Part shown: positions 1 to 8,783 of the stretch, in pieces
Layout of the letters: every line of letters starts with the position of its first letter
Position numbering within the stretch: the stretch's first letter is position 1
DNA from: Caproicibacterium argilliputei
Lineage (GTDB): Bacteria; Bacillota; Clostridia; Oscillospirales; Acutalibacteraceae
NCBI RefSeq assembly: GCF_029211325.2
Contig: NZ_CP135996.1
Coordinates: 1,364,001-1,428,000, forward strand
Direction: 5' to 3'
Length of the DNA: 64,000 nt
Translations under genes and position numbers: made by a program
The notes under the pieces: generated by a model
What the model was told of the DNA's origin: nothing
What the model saw: only the letters and a program-made list of their open reading frames with translations
The model's database searches: none

Positions 1-287
1 TTGGCATCACGCAGGTTTCCAGTTTGGCGGATTATTTCGTCCTGGCCACCGGCACCAGCAGCACCCATGTGAAGGCGCTGGCAGATGAGGTGGAATTTCA
101 GCTGAAAGAAGCAGGTACCGCCCCGAACCATACGGAGGGCTACCGCAGCAATTCCTGGATTCTGCTGGACTACGGCACCGTGATTGTTCATGTCTTTACC
201 AAAGAGGCACGCGAATTTTACGATTTAGACCGTATGTGGCAGGATGGGGAAGCCATAGATATCTCTGCGCTGCTGACAGAGGAATAA
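1..287 (+). CDS. rsfS: Ribosomal silencing factor RsfS, 5' end cut by window
   Basis: RsfS (Iojap/YbeB family) binds ribosomal protein L14 on the large subunit and blocks subunit joining when nutrients are scarce. The reading frame is open from the first bases of the window (GITQVSSLADYFV...), so the true start lies upstream; a TTG at 24 is only an internal codon. The C-terminal half is typical of the family: the ADYFVLATGTS segment, the Y-R-S-x-x-W-I-L-L-D-Y strand and the F-x-x-E-x-R-x-F-Y-D-L-x-x-x-W end. It lies 36 bases upstream of leuS on the same strand and is probably co-transcribed with it. Family assignment is confident; the N-terminus is not visible. Confidence 0.93.
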   Translation, partial: GITQVSSLADYFVLATGTSSTHVKALADEVEFQLKEAGTAPNHTEGYRSNSWILLDYGTVIVHVFTKEAREFYDLDRMWQDGEAIDISALLTEE

Positions 288-323
288 ATATTCGGGAAGT
301 TTTTAGGAATAGAGGGTTAGAGC

Positions 324-2735
324 ATGAAATACGACCATAATGCAATCGAAAAAAAGTGGCAGAATGCCTGGGAAAAGGCCGGCGTCTTTCACGCGGAAAA
401 CAACAGTAAAAAACCGAAGTACTTTGCTTTGGTGGAGTTTCCGTATCCATCGGGTCAGGGGCTGCATGTGGGCCATCCGCGCCCGTATACTGCGCTGGAT
501 ATTGTGGCTCGCAAACGCCGCCTGCAGGGGTATAATGTTCTGTACCCAATCGGTTGGGATGCCTTTGGTCTGCCAACGGAAAACTATGCTATTAAGAACC
601 ACGTGCACCCGGCACAGGTGACAAAGAAAAACATCGCACATTTTAAAGAGCAGATTCAGAGCTTGGGAATTTCCTTTGACTGGAGCCGCGAAATCAACAC
701 CACTGATCCGGATTACTACAAATGGACACAGTGGATTTTTCTGCAGCTTTTCAAAAAAGGCCTTGCCTACAAAAAGGAAATGAACGTTAACTGGTGCACC
801 GGCTGCAAATGCGTGCTGGCAAATGAAGAAGTGGTGGAGGGTGTCTGCGAGCGCTGCGGCAGCCCGGTCATTCACAAAGAGAAAAGCCAGTGGATGCTGA
901 AGATTACGGACTATGCACAGAAGCTGATTGACGGTTTGGATGAAGTCGACTATCCCGAACGAGTAAAAGCACAGCAGAAAAACTGGATTGGACGCAGTGA
1001 GGGCGCTGAGGTGGACTTTCAGACAACGGCGGGGGATGCGCTGACCGTTTACACCACGCGCCCCGACACCCTTTTTGGCGCTACCTATATGGTAATCGCC
1101 CCGGAGCATCCTTACATTGAGCGCTGGGCAGACCAGCTTTCCAATTTGGCGGAAGTTCGCGATTATCAGGCAAAGGCCGCGCGCAAAAGCGAATTTGAGC
1201 GTGCCGAAGTTGCCAAGGAAAAAACCGGTGTCCGTCTGGACGGTGTCTGTGCGGTAAATCCGGTAAATGGCAAACAGATTCCGATTTTTATTTCTGACTA
1301 TGTGCTGATGACGTACGGTACCGGCGCCATTATGGCAGTACCGGCACACGACACACGCGACTGGGAGTTTGCACACAAATTCCAATTGCCGGTGATTGAA
1401 GTCGTCAAGGGCGGCAATGTGGAAAAAGAAGCCTTTACCGACTGCGCGTCCGGTGTGATGGTGAACTCCGGCTTTTTAGACGGCTTGACCGTGGAAGAAG
1501 CCAAGGTGAAAATCAAAGCATATATAGAGGAGAAAGACTTTGGTCATAAAAAAATAAACTATAAACTGCGTGACTGGGTCTTTGCCCGCCAGCGTTACTG
1601 GGGCGAACCGATTCCAATCGTGCACTGTGAAAAATGCGGCTATGTGCCGCTGCCGGAGGACCAGCTGCCGCTGCGCCTGCCTGAAGTAAAAAGCTATGAG
1701 CCTACAGACGACGGCGAGTCTCCGCTTGCAAAAATGACAGACTGGGTAAATACCATCTGCCCGCACTGCGGCGGCCCTGCGAAACGGGAAACAGACACCA
1801 TGCCGCAGTGGGCAGGCTCCTCCTGGTACTTCCTGCGCTACACCGATCCGCACAACGACAAGGCATTTGCAAGCAAAGAAGCACTGGACTACTGGCTGCC
1901 GGTGGATTGGTACAACGGCGGCATGGAGCATACGACCCTGCATTTGCTGTACAGCCGTTTCTGGCACAAATTCCTGTACGATATCGGTGAGGTGCCGACA
2001 CCGGAACCTTACGCCAAGCGGACAAGCCATGGTATGATTCTTGGCGAAAACGGCGAAAAAATGAGCAAATCTCGCGGCAATGTGGTGAATCCGGATGATG
2101 TGGTTCGGGAGTACGGCGCCGACACGCTTCGTCTGTATGAAATGTTTATCGGCGACTTTGAGAAAGCTGCTCCGTGGAATACGTCCAGTATGCGCGGCTG
2201 CCGTCGCTTTATTGAGCGTTACTTTGCCCTGCAGGATATTCTGACAGCAAAAGAGCAGATTCGCCCGGAGCTGGAAAGTGCGTTCCATAAAACCATTAAA
2301 AAAGTCAGCGAGGATATTGAAAATCTGAAGTTTAATACAGCGATTGCCGCCTTGATGTCCCTGCTCAACGAGGTTGCCGCCACCGGTGCTGTCACAAAAG
2401 AGGAACTGCGGATCTTTACGCTGCTGCTGAACCCATTTGCTCCGCACGTGACAGAAGAGGTATGGGCGCTGCAGCAGTTTGGCAGCGGCATGGCGTGTCA
2501 GCAAACATGGCCTGCTTATGAGGAAGCAAAGTGTGTCGATGCGACGGCGCAGATTGTGGTGCAGGTAAATGGAAAGGTCCGTGCGCGTATTTCGCTGCCT
2601 GCGCAGAGTGAGAAGGCGGTAGTGCTTTCTGCTGCGAAGGCGAATGAAAAAATTGCTGCGGAAATCGCAGACAAAACTCTTGTAAAAGAAATTTACGTTC
2701 CCGGAAAACTAGTCAATCTGGTCGTGAAGGGATGA
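324..2735 (+). CDS. leuS: Leucine--tRNA ligase
   Basis: Charges tRNA-Leu with leucine in the cytoplasm. The 803-residue protein is a normal bacterial length. The HIGH motif reads HVGH at residues 48-51 and the KMSKS loop is intact at 579-583. A zinc-ribbon insertion with paired cysteines begins near residue 158 (CTGC ... CERC) and a second CEKC/CPHC ribbon follows near 440-480. The editing (CP1) domain lies between, with the [11 protein letters not shown] segment, and the C-terminal anticodon-binding domain ends in the usual VNGKVRARI block. The ATG at 324 follows a GAGGGTTAGAG Shine-Dalgarno region. No T-box leader is present in the 36 bases upstream. A terminator follows directly. Confidence 0.98.
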   Translation: MKYDHNAIEKKWQNAWEKAGVFHAENNSKKPKYFALVEFPYPSGQGLHVGHPRPYTALDIVARKRRLQGYNVLYPIGWDAFGLPTENYAIKNHVHPAQVTKKNIAHFKEQIQSLGISFDWSREINTTDPDYYKWTQWIFLQLFKKGLAYKKEMNVNWCTGCKCVLANEEVVEGVCERCGSPVIHKEKSQWMLKITDYAQKLIDGLDEVDYPERVKAQQKNWIGRSEGAEVDFQTTAGDALTVYTTRPDTLFGATYMVIAPEHPYIERWADQLSNLAEVRDYQAKAARKSEFERAEVAKEKTGVRLDGVCAVNPVNGKQIPIFISDYVLMTYGTGAIMAVPAHDTRDWEFAHKFQLPVIEVVKGGNVEKEAFTDCASGVMVNSGFLDGLTVEEAKVKIKAYIEEKDFGHKKINYKLRDWVFARQRYWGEPIPIVHCEKCGYVPLPEDQLPLRLPEVKSYEPTDDGESPLAKMTDWVNTICPHCGGPAKRETDTMPQWAGSSWYFLRYTDPHNDKAFASKEALDYWLPVDWYNGGMEHTTLHLLYSRFWHKFLYDIGEVPTPEPYAKRTSHGMILGENGEKMSKSRGNVVNPDDVVREYGADTLRLYEMFIGDFEKAAPWNTSSMRGCRRFIERYFALQDILTAKEQIRPELESAFHKTIKKVSEDIENLKFNTAIAALMSLLNEVAATGAVTKEELRIFTLLLNPFAPHVTEEVWALQQFGSGMACQQTWPAYEEAKCVDATAQIVVQVNGKVRARISLPAQSEKAVVLSAAKANEKIAAEIADKTLVKEIYVPGKLVNLVVKG

Positions 2736-2740
2736 AACTA

Positions 2741-2786
2741 AAAAAGAACTGGTTCTCTGCTTCTGCTAGGGAACCGGTTCTTTTTA
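2741..2786 (+). terminator. Rho-independent terminator after leuS
   Basis: Inverted repeat AAAAAGAACTGGTTCTC / GGGAACCGGTTCTTTTT with a short loop and a terminal T run, five bases past the leuS stop. The A-rich left arm makes it a possible two-way terminator that also serves the gene ending at 2784 on the other strand. Confidence 0.85.
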
Positions 2787-3071
2787 TGTGCTGTTTCTCA
2801 AGTACCAAACAGCCGCGGCAAGTAAAATCTGTAAAAATATAAGAGCGGGAATCCCCACCATGAACTTGGCGTGCTTGGTTTTGTGACGAATGCACCGCAT
2901 GGTGAGGTACATGGCCACACTGCCACCGAGTGCCGCAAACAGAAGCAGGGTGCGTTCGGGTGTTCGTCGCCGCCTGCAGACAGCCGCGCGTTTGTCATGT
3001 ACCGTTAGCCAAACCGAAAGCAGGCTGATTCCGGCAAAATAGCACACTGAAATTTTCCAGAAAAATGACAT
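2784..3071 (-). CDS. DUF1294 family small membrane protein
   Basis: A 95-residue protein of the DUF1294 family, function unknown. It has an N-terminal transmembrane segment (about residues 3-22), the family hallmark D-K-R-A-A followed by R-R-T-P-E-R-T-L-L-L, a glycine-rich second helix (ALGGSVAMYLTMRC), the conserved R-H-K-T-K-H-x-K-F block, and a last transmembrane helix. The ATG is preceded by GGAG 12 bases upstream. It is transcribed divergently from the glycosidase-like gene at 3154, and its stop abuts the leuS terminator. The assignment to the family is clear; no role can be given. Confidence 0.85.
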   Translation of the reverse strand: MSFFWKISVCYFAGISLLSVWLTVHDKRAAVCRRRRTPERTLLLFAALGGSVAMYLTMRCIRHKTKHAKFMVGIPALIFLQILLAAAVWYLRNST

Positions 3072-3153
3072 TTTGCGCTTTTTCTCCTTCCTTGTTTTCT
3101 ATAATGAACGTAGAGCTAAAAATACAGGAAGACAATGGACAGGGGATGAAAAC

Positions 3154-4452
3154 ATGGTCATTACATTTTTCCACAGACACCGACAGAGTTTTGCAGTGCT
3201 GATGCTGGCTGCCGTCGTATTGCTTACCATGGCGGTGAATCGGCTGGACAGCGGTGAAAAACCGGCTGCTGCGATTTCCAGCCAGGTTTCCGGTACAGCC
3301 GACGCGTCTGCATCCACATCTGCAGCAGCAAAGACTGCGGCGTCACAGACCGTGCCCACTACTGCGTCAGCCAATGAGATGCGCGCGGTCTGGGTGCCGT
3401 ACCTCACACTGGATATGCGCGGAGAAACAGATAAAAGTGAAGCGGCATTTATCAAAAAATACACGCAAATCGTGCAGAATGCAAAGGCTAAGGGAATGAA
3501 TGCCCTGATTGTGCATGTGCGTGCATTCGGCGATGCGATGTATCCGTCCAAATACTTTCCGTGGTCCAGTCTGACGGGTAACACGCAGGGAGTCAATCCC
3601 GGTTACGATCCGCTGAAAGATATGGTGGAAATTACGCACAAGGCAGGGCTGCAGTTTCATGCATGGGTCAATCCCCTGCGGATTCAACTAAATGGCGTGC
3701 CGTCCATTCTTGCACAGAAAAATCCCTGGAATCTTTTTCACAGCGATACCGCGAAAAAGGACTGGGCGGTTTCCTATAAGGACGGAAAATATTTAGACCC
3801 TGGCTGGGAGGGCGTGCGGCAGTACATTGTGGACGGTGTTGCGGAAATCGTTAAAAATTACGCAGTGGACGGCGTGCAGTTTGATGATTACTTTTATCCG
3901 GACGAAGGGGAAGCGTTTGACAAAGCCTCTTATCAAGCGTACTGCACCGGCAAAAAAGAAGGGGAAGCGCTTTCCCTTGCAGACTGGCGTTGCGCCAATA
4001 TCAATGATTTAATCTCGCGCACCTACCGTGCTGTAAAAGAAAACCGCCCGAAAGCGGTTTTCGGGGTTTCGCCGCAGGGAAATTTGAGCAACGACCGAAA
4101 AATCGGCGCGGATGCGGCGGCATGGTGCCAGGCACAGGGATACGTGGACTATGTGTGCCCCCAGCTTTATTATAATTATGACAACCCCATTCTGCCCTAT
4201 GAAACTGCTGTGCAGACTTGGAAAAACCTTGTGACCGCAAAGAATGTCAAGCTGTACTTTGGCCTTGGGCTTTACAAGACAGATACTGATGTGGACAGCG
4301 GCTCCTGGAAAAACAGTGTCGATATCATTTCCAGGCAGATTCAAACCGGACGTGCCCAGAAATGCGATGGCTTTATGTTTTATGCCTATGATGATTTGAT
4401 TTCGCAGAATCGAAAGGAGGAAGTACAGAACGTAATGAAATTGTTCCAGTAA
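3154..4452 (+). CDS. GHL10-type glycosidase-like exported protein
   Basis: A 432-residue exported or membrane-anchored protein of the glycosyl-hydrolase-like 10 (DUF187/YngK) family, thought to act on cell-surface polysaccharide. A hydrophobic helix at residues 8-26 is a signal anchor, followed by a low-complexity A/S/T linker to about residue 70. The TIM-barrel domain then begins with E-M-R-A-V-W-V-P-Y-L and includes FHAWVNPLR, VDGVQFDDYFYP and GVSPQGN, all typical family segments. The ATG at 3154 was chosen because AGGGGA lies seven bases upstream; an earlier TTG at 3073 would add 27 residues without a ribosome site. Its stop codon touches the stop codon of mtaB on the other strand with no base between. 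Substrate unknown. Confidence 0.88.
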   Translation: MVITFFHRHRQSFAVLMLAAVVLLTMAVNRLDSGEKPAAAISSQVSGTADASASTSAAAKTAASQTVPTTASANEMRAVWVPYLTLDMRGETDKSEAAFIKKYTQIVQNAKAKGMNALIVHVRAFGDAMYPSKYFPWSSLTGNTQGVNPGYDPLKDMVEITHKAGLQFHAWVNPLRIQLNGVPSILAQKNPWNLFHSDTAKKDWAVSYKDGKYLDPGWEGVRQYIVDGVAEIVKNYAVDGVQFDDYFYPDEGEAFDKASYQAYCTGKKEGEALSLADWRCANINDLISRTYRAVKENRPKAVFGVSPQGNLSNDRKIGADAAAWCQAQGYVDYVCPQLYYNYDNPILPYETAVQTWKNLVTAKNVKLYFGLGLYKTDTDVDSGSWKNSVDIISRQIQTGRAQKCDGFMFYAYDDLISQNRKEEVQNVMKLFQ

Positions 4453-5736
4453 CTAGAAATTTGCAAGAACGCCTTTGCAGAAATCAGCAGATGCCTCGGT
4501 GATTTTGACCGGAAGAATTTGACCGGACAGATCTTCTGCGGATTCTGTCAGCACCGGCGTATAATTGGGCGTATACCCCTCAAATCCGCCGGATGTACGG
4601 CGGCGTTCAAACAGAACCGGTTCCGTTCGCCCGACCTGTTGCTGCAGGAAGCGGGCGCGCGTTTCTTCTACTGCCGCAGTCATCAAATGGCTGCGGCGTT
4701 CTTTTTCGGCTTTAGAAACTTGACCGGGCAGTTCTGCGGCACGAGTTCCGGGGCGGCGGGAATAGGGGAAGACATGGACTTTTGCAAAGGCAATCTCTCT
4801 GGCAAACTGCAGGCTTTCCTGAAACTCCTGTTCGGTTTCCCCTGCGAAGCCGACCATAATATCCGTTGTCATGGCGGCATTGTCAAATGCGGCGCACAAG
4901 TTCTGAATAATCATGCGGTATTCATCTGCCGTGTAGTGACGGTTCATGCGCTTGAGCGTGGCGGTGCAGCCGCTTTGCAGGGATAGATGAAACTGTGGGC
5001 ATAGTTTTTTTTGAGCCGCAAGGCGGGCAATGACCGGCGGAGAAAGCTGCTCCGGCTCCAGAGAGCCAAGCCGCACACGGGCAATTTCCGGAATTTTGCA
5101 GGCGACCTCCACGGCGTCACAGAGGGTCAAGCCAAGATCCTGCCCATAGGCTGGCAGGTTAATGCCGGTTAACACAATTTCCCGATACCCGTTTTTCCCT
5201 AGCGCCTGCAGTTCTGTGCGCACGTCTGCCAAGGGTTTTGAGCGAACACGCCCCCGTGCGTAGGGAATAATGCAGTAGGAGCAAAAGCGGTTGCAGCCGT
5301 CCTCAATTTTCACAAAAGCACGTGTACGTTCGTGAAAATTTGTTACCTGCATGGATTCAAATTTTTGACTGTGCGGTTCAATGTCTATAATACGCTGATG
5401 CGTGGAAAGATAGTGGAGGATCTGTTCTGTCAAAGCGGCACGGTTGGAGTTGCCCAGCACAATGTCTGCGTCCGCAAGCGCCGCGGCTTGCTCCGGAAAC
5501 GCCTGCGGCATACAGCCGGTCAGTACCAGAACCGCGGTTGGGTTATCGCGGCGAGCGCGGTGCAGCGTCTGGCGGACTTTGTGGTCACTCTGCGCGGTAA
5601 CCGTGCAGGAATTGATGAGAACCACATCAGCAGGTCCATCGCATACTGTGAAGCCGGTGTGCTCCAGTTGGCTGAGCATGGCTTGTGTTTCGTATTGATT
5701 GACCTTACAGCCGAGCGTTATGGCTGAAACTTTCAT
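4453..5736 (-). CDS. mtaB: tRNA t6A37 methylthiotransferase MtaB
   Basis: Radical-SAM methylthiotransferase that adds a methylthio group to t6A at position 37 of ANN-decoding tRNAs. The 427-residue protein has the UPF0004 domain with cluster cysteines C10, C44 and C75, the radical-SAM triad C148-x3-C152-x2-C155 (GCNRFCSYCIIPYARGR), and a C-terminal TRAM region. The N-terminal T-L-G-C-K-V-N-Q-Y-E-T is characteristic of MtaB rather than MiaB or RimO. The start at 5736 is an ATG behind AAGGATC; an ATT-like extension upstream lacks support. It is monocistronic and convergent with the preceding glycosidase-like gene. Confidence 0.95.
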   Translation of the reverse strand: MKVSAITLGCKVNQYETQAMLSQLEHTGFTVCDGPADVVLINSCTVTAQSDHKVRQTLHRARRDNPTAVLVLTGCMPQAFPEQAAALADADIVLGNSNRAALTEQILHYLSTHQRIIDIEPHSQKFESMQVTNFHERTRAFVKIEDGCNRFCSYCIIPYARGRVRSKPLADVRTELQALGKNGYREIVLTGINLPAYGQDLGLTLCDAVEVACKIPEIARVRLGSLEPEQLSPPVIARLAAQKKLCPQFHLSLQSGCTATLKRMNRHYTADEYRMIIQNLCAAFDNAAMTTDIMVGFAGETEQEFQESLQFAREIAFAKVHVFPYSRRPGTRAAELPGQVSKAEKERRSHLMTAAVEETRARFLQQQVGRTEPVLFERRRTSGGFEGYTPNYTPVLTESAEDLSGQILPVKITEASADFCKGVLANF

Positions 5737-5807
5737 GGGGGATCCTTCTTTCTTTGGCAAATGTGAAGAAACAGGATGAAGTTTGTAAATTATTCATAAA
5801 TGGACAC

Positions 5808-5836
5808 TTGAAAACATTGTCAAACTGCTGTATGAT
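5808..5836 (+). promoter_or_regulatory. Sigma-A-type promoter for the HPr-like gene
   Basis: TTGAAA (5808-5813), a 17-base spacer, and TATGAT (5831-5836), about 77 bases before the ATG at 5914. Read by eye only. Confidence 0.6.
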
Positions 5837-5913
5837 ATTCTCGTTCATTCGCAATCAGTGCATTTTTGCGGAAAACTTGCGGAACAAAAGTAATTTATCT
5901 GGAGGGAAAGGAA

Positions 5914-6153
5914 ATGTATACTACTCAAATTATGCTGTCAAGCATTGAAGACGTTCGCAACTTTGTCAACCTGACCAACCAATGTGATTTTGAAGTCAAC
6001 CTGACAAATTCGAAGTACAAGATTGACGCAAAGTCCATTATGGGAGTTTTCAGCTTGGATTTGAGTCAGCCGGTCACCGTTGAGGTGGAAGCGGACAAAG
6101 CGGGGGCTTTCCTGGAAAAGCTCAAGGCGTTCCAGCCGAAAACTGAGGAATAA
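5914..6153 (+). CDS. HPr family protein without the catalytic histidine (Crh-like)
   Basis: A 79-residue HPr-fold protein. The second half matches HPr well: V-N-L-T-N-S-K-Y-x-I-D-A-K-S-I-M-G-V-F-S-L, in which the serine of K-S-I-M-G-V corresponds to the regulatory Ser46. The first half lacks the H-A-R-P-A loop: SSIEDVRNFVNL stands where the phosphorylatable His15 should be, and there is no histidine in the protein at all. It therefore cannot carry PEP-dependent phosphate in sugar transport. Loss of His15 with retention of Ser46 is the pattern of Bacillus Crh, a catabolite-repression cofactor, but homology to Crh itself is not shown. ATG at 5914 follows GGAGGGAAAGG. Single gene with its own promoter and terminator. 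Confidence 0.85.
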   Translation: MYTTQIMLSSIEDVRNFVNLTNQCDFEVNLTNSKYKIDAKSIMGVFSLDLSQPVTVEVEADKAGAFLEKLKAFQPKTEE

Positions 6154-6162
6154 GCAAGAAGG

Positions 6163-6186
6163 AAAGAGCCGCAAGGCTCTTTTTTG
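6163..6186 (+). terminator. Rho-independent terminator after the HPr-like gene
   Basis: AAAGAGCC-GCAA-GGCTCTTTTTT hairpin ten bases past the stop. The symmetric A and T tracts may also help end the ABC-F transcript that arrives from the other side. Confidence 0.85.
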
Positions 6187-6204
6187 ATGCCCGCTTCCTT
6201 ACAA

Positions 6205-8112
6205 CTAGGCATTTTCCACTGTTTGCTGCGAAAGCGTTTCCCACTCTTCCATCAGGGCGTCGCTTTCTTGGCGTACATCGTCCAGCTGCTGTGTCAGTTC
6301 CAATGCTTTTTCATAGTCACTGGCGACCGCTGTGTCAGAAAGCTGCGTGTTCAAGGTTTCTGCCTGCTGTTCCAGCTCTTCAATCCGGTCTTCCACATGG
6401 CGCAGGCGCGCTTTTTGTTTTCGCAGAGCAGCCTGCTGTGCTTTCCGCTGCTGATAGGCATTTTCTTTTGGCGCTGCTGCCTGCTTTTGTGCTTCGGCCA
6501 GAGCCTGCTGTGCTTTTCGCTGCTCCAGAAATGCATCGTAACTGCCCACATAAGGAACCGCGCCGTTTGGCGTCAGCCAGTAAATGCGGTCGGCCAGCTT
6601 ATTGATAAGATAGCGGTCATGCGAAACGATAAACAGGGTTCCCTCATAGTTCTGCAGGGCATTTTCCAGTGCTTCGCTAGAGGCAATGTCCAGATGGTTG
6701 GTCGGCTCGTCCAAAAGCAGGAAGTTTGCCTGACTGAGCATCAGACGGAGCAGCAGCACACGGGCACGCTCTCCGCCGGAAAGCGCTGAAACCGGTTTAA
6801 AGACATCATCCCCGCGGAACAGAAAAATAGCAAGGGCAGAGCGCACCTCGGTTTCCGTCATTTTGGGGTATGTGTCCCAAATTTCATCAATCACACGCTT
6901 TTCCATATGCAGGCCGGTCTGCAGCTGGTCGTAATAGCCGATGTCGACATTGGCGCCAAAGCGTACTTTTCCCGCAGCAGGCTGGTACTGTTCGAGTAGT
7001 GTTTTAAACAGTGAGGTTTTTCCGCAGCCGTTCGGACCCAGTAGGAAAACGCGCTCACTGCGGTGCAGGGAAATCTCTACATTGTGAAACAGGGTGCGTC
7101 CTTCAAACGCAAGTGAAAGCCCCTCTGCCTGCAGCACATCGTTGCCGCTGCGCTGCGCCACTGGAAATTGAAAGGAAAGGGAAGCCTGCTTTGCTTCCGG
7201 CGTGACCAACGTGCTTTCCAACTTGGCAATGGCTTTTTCTTTGCTTTCAGCCTTACGAATACTTTTTTCGCGGTTCCAGCGGCGAAACTGTGTAACCATA
7301 TCCTCCATGCGCTTAATTTCGCGCTGGGTGTTGTCATACTGCCTTTGTACGGAAAGTTCGTTCAGCTCTTTCTGCTCCTGAAATGCGGTATAGCTGCCTT
7401 TGTAGGTTGTCAGATGCCCATTTTCCAGTTCAAAGATTCGGCTGCAGAGCCGGTCCAGAAAGTAACGGTCATGGGAAATGACCAGAAATGCACCGCTCCA
7501 ACCGCGCAGAAAGTCCTCAAGCCATTCCACGCTTTGAATGTCCAGGTGGTTGGTTGGTTCGTCCAGCAGCAGCAGATTGGCGCCGGAAAGCAGCATCTTT
7601 GCAAGCTGCAGCTTCGCCTTTTGCCCACCGCTGAGCACGCCGACAACCTGTCCCATCTGTTCGTCTGTGAAGCCAAGGCCGAGCAGCGCACTACGCGCAC
7701 GGGAACGAAACGTCAGCCCGCCGCTCTGTACAAACTGCTCATTCAGCAGGGTTTGCCGCTCAATCAAAGCGTCGGTAGGCTGGGCGGTGACAGCATTGTT
7801 AAGTTCGTTCAGTTCTTTTTCCATGTTGAGCAGATCGGTGAAAACCGTGAGAACCTCCGCATAGGCGGTGCGGTCTAAGTCCCGGCAAACGTGCTGTTCC
7901 ATATATCCCAAAACGGTGTTTTTAGCCTGATAAAGATTTCCGGCATCCGGCGTGTACTCACCGGTCAGTGTTTTAAAAAGCGTGGTTTTACCGGAACCGT
8001 TGACGCCGACCAGACCAATCCGATCGTTTTGCTGCACTTCAAAGGACACACCGTGAAAAATCACATCCGTGCCGAAGCTTTTTTCCAAGTTGCTGGTGCT
8101 GAGTAATGCCAT
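6205..8112 (-). CDS. ABC-F family ATPase
   Basis: A 635-residue soluble protein with two ABC ATPase domains and no membrane segment, as in ABC-F translation factors and ribosome-protection proteins that act at the ribosomal E site. Walker A motifs are GVNGSGKTT (about residues 36-44) and GPNGCGKTS; signature motifs are LSGGQKAKLQLAKM and LSGGERARVLLLRL; both Walker B regions read LLLLDEPTNHLDI and LLDEPTNHLDI. A charged interdomain linker (the P-site tRNA-interacting arm) and a C-terminal Q/A/E/R coiled coil follow. The start is the ATG at 8112 behind GGAGACGAAACG. Whether it is a housekeeping factor or gives antibiotic resistance cannot be told from sequence alone. Its own promoter lies at 8188-8216. 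Confidence 0.95.
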   Translation of the reverse strand: MALLSTSNLEKSFGTDVIFHGVSFEVQQNDRIGLVGVNGSGKTTLFKTLTGEYTPDAGNLYQAKNTVLGYMEQHVCRDLDRTAYAEVLTVFTDLLNMEKELNELNNAVTAQPTDALIERQTLLNEQFVQSGGLTFRSRARSALLGLGFTDEQMGQVVGVLSGGQKAKLQLAKMLLSGANLLLLDEPTNHLDIQSVEWLEDFLRGWSGAFLVISHDRYFLDRLCSRIFELENGHLTTYKGSYTAFQEQKELNELSVQRQYDNTQREIKRMEDMVTQFRRWNREKSIRKAESKEKAIAKLESTLVTPEAKQASLSFQFPVAQRSGNDVLQAEGLSLAFEGRTLFHNVEISLHRSERVFLLGPNGCGKTSLFKTLLEQYQPAAGKVRFGANVDIGYYDQLQTGLHMEKRVIDEIWDTYPKMTETEVRSALAIFLFRGDDVFKPVSALSGGERARVLLLRLMLSQANFLLLDEPTNHLDIASSEALENALQNYEGTLFIVSHDRYLINKLADRIYWLTPNGAVPYVGSYDAFLEQRKAQQALAEAQKQAAAPKENAYQQRKAQQAALRKQKARLRHVEDRIEELEQQAETLNTQLSDTAVASDYEKALELTQQLDDVRQESDALMEEWETLSQQTVENA

Positions 8113-8187
8113 TCGTTTCGTCTCCAATATGTAAATCTGCCGCCAGATTTTCTGAATTTAGGGAGGACCCTGCGGACCTGTCTTTTT

Positions 8188-8216
8188 ATTATACTGAAAC
8201 CCAGCGGCAAAAGCAA
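8188..8216 (-). promoter_or_regulatory. Sigma-A-type promoter for the ABC-F gene
   Basis: On the minus strand, TTGCTT (8216-8211), 17-base spacer, TATAAT (8193-8188), about 75 bases before the ATG at 8112. The promoter begins just inside the gap after the upstream minus-strand gene ends at 8219. Confidence 0.65.
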
Positions 8217-8218
8217 GT

Positions 8219-8653
8219 TTACAGCAAATGCTTGAGTTCATCGATGGTTTGCTGCTGGTCTTTTAAAAAATTCTCTGCAATCCGGCGGGAGTCACTGTCA
8301 GCTTTTGGCAGTTCGTTGAGCCGCTTCTGCAGGTCAACAATGCCCATGGTGGTGCCTTGAATCATCATTTCCGCAATATGCTGGGAAGAACTGTCTGCCA
8401 GAGTGTTCATCTGAATGCTGCCCCAAAGCATGGCCTTTTGCACCGGCCGCTTTCCGGCATCCGGTGCCGCGCCTTTCTTTTGCAGCATCCGCGCGGCTTT
8501 TCCGGCAGTGGACACATAGGTTTGCCGCTGACTTTGAATCTGCCTGCGCATTTTGGCATCCTGCACCTTTGGCAGCAGGATTTCCGTCGCCGCAAGGCCC
8601 ATTTCGCTTGCTTTATAGACTTCTGTTAAAATTTCCGTATTTTCGCCGTGCAT
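8219..8653 (-). CDS. Hypothetical all-helical protein (ferritin-like length)
   Basis: A 144-residue cytosolic protein that I do not recognise. It has no signal peptide or membrane segment and reads as four amphipathic helices: residues about 4-28 (TEILTEVYKASEMGLAATEI), 30-60 (a K/R/Q-rich helix), 75-100 (W-G-S-I-Q-M-N-T-L) and 105-143. This resembles the size and helix spacing of DUF2383/ferritin-like four-helix bundles, but no E-x-x-H metal motif is evident. The ATG is preceded by AGGGGGA seven bases upstream, a strong site. It is divergent from the asparaginase gene and upstream of the ABC-F gene. Confidence 0.75.
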   Translation of the reverse strand: MHGENTEILTEVYKASEMGLAATEILLPKVQDAKMRRQIQSQRQTYVSTAGKAARMLQKKGAAPDAGKRPVQKAMLWGSIQMNTLADSSSQHIAEMMIQGTTMGIVDLQKRLNELPKADSDSRRIAENFLKDQQQTIDELKHLL

Positions 8654-8723
8654 CGCACATCCCCCTTTGCGCTTAGTGTGCCCTGTCAGGCAGACGGATA
8701 ACCGTGCAGGCTTTCTTTTTCTG

Positions 8724-8732
8724 TGTTATAAT
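8724..8732 (+). promoter_or_regulatory. Possible extended -10 promoter for the asparaginase gene
   Basis: TGTTATAAT (TG-n-TATAAT) 52 bases before the ATG at 8784. No good -35 box is visible 17 bases upstream, which is tolerated by extended -10 promoters. Confidence 0.4.
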
Positions 8733-8783
8733 AAAATGGAATTGAAAAATTTTCAGGTACGAATATCAGACGAAAGGGTCTTT

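Noticed and set aside
324..345. T-box control of leuS or of the his genes
   Set aside because: Leaders are too short (36 and about 43 bases) and carry no T-box consensus.
303..2504. Two long open frames (360 and 342 codons) on the minus strand within leuS
   Set aside because: They are antisense to a clear leucyl-tRNA synthetase, lack ribosome sites and contain no recognisable domains; they are by-products of the gene's codon use.
7168..7878. A 236-codon plus-strand frame inside the ABC-F gene
   Set aside because: Phe/Cys-rich antisense shadow, no ribosome site, no homology.
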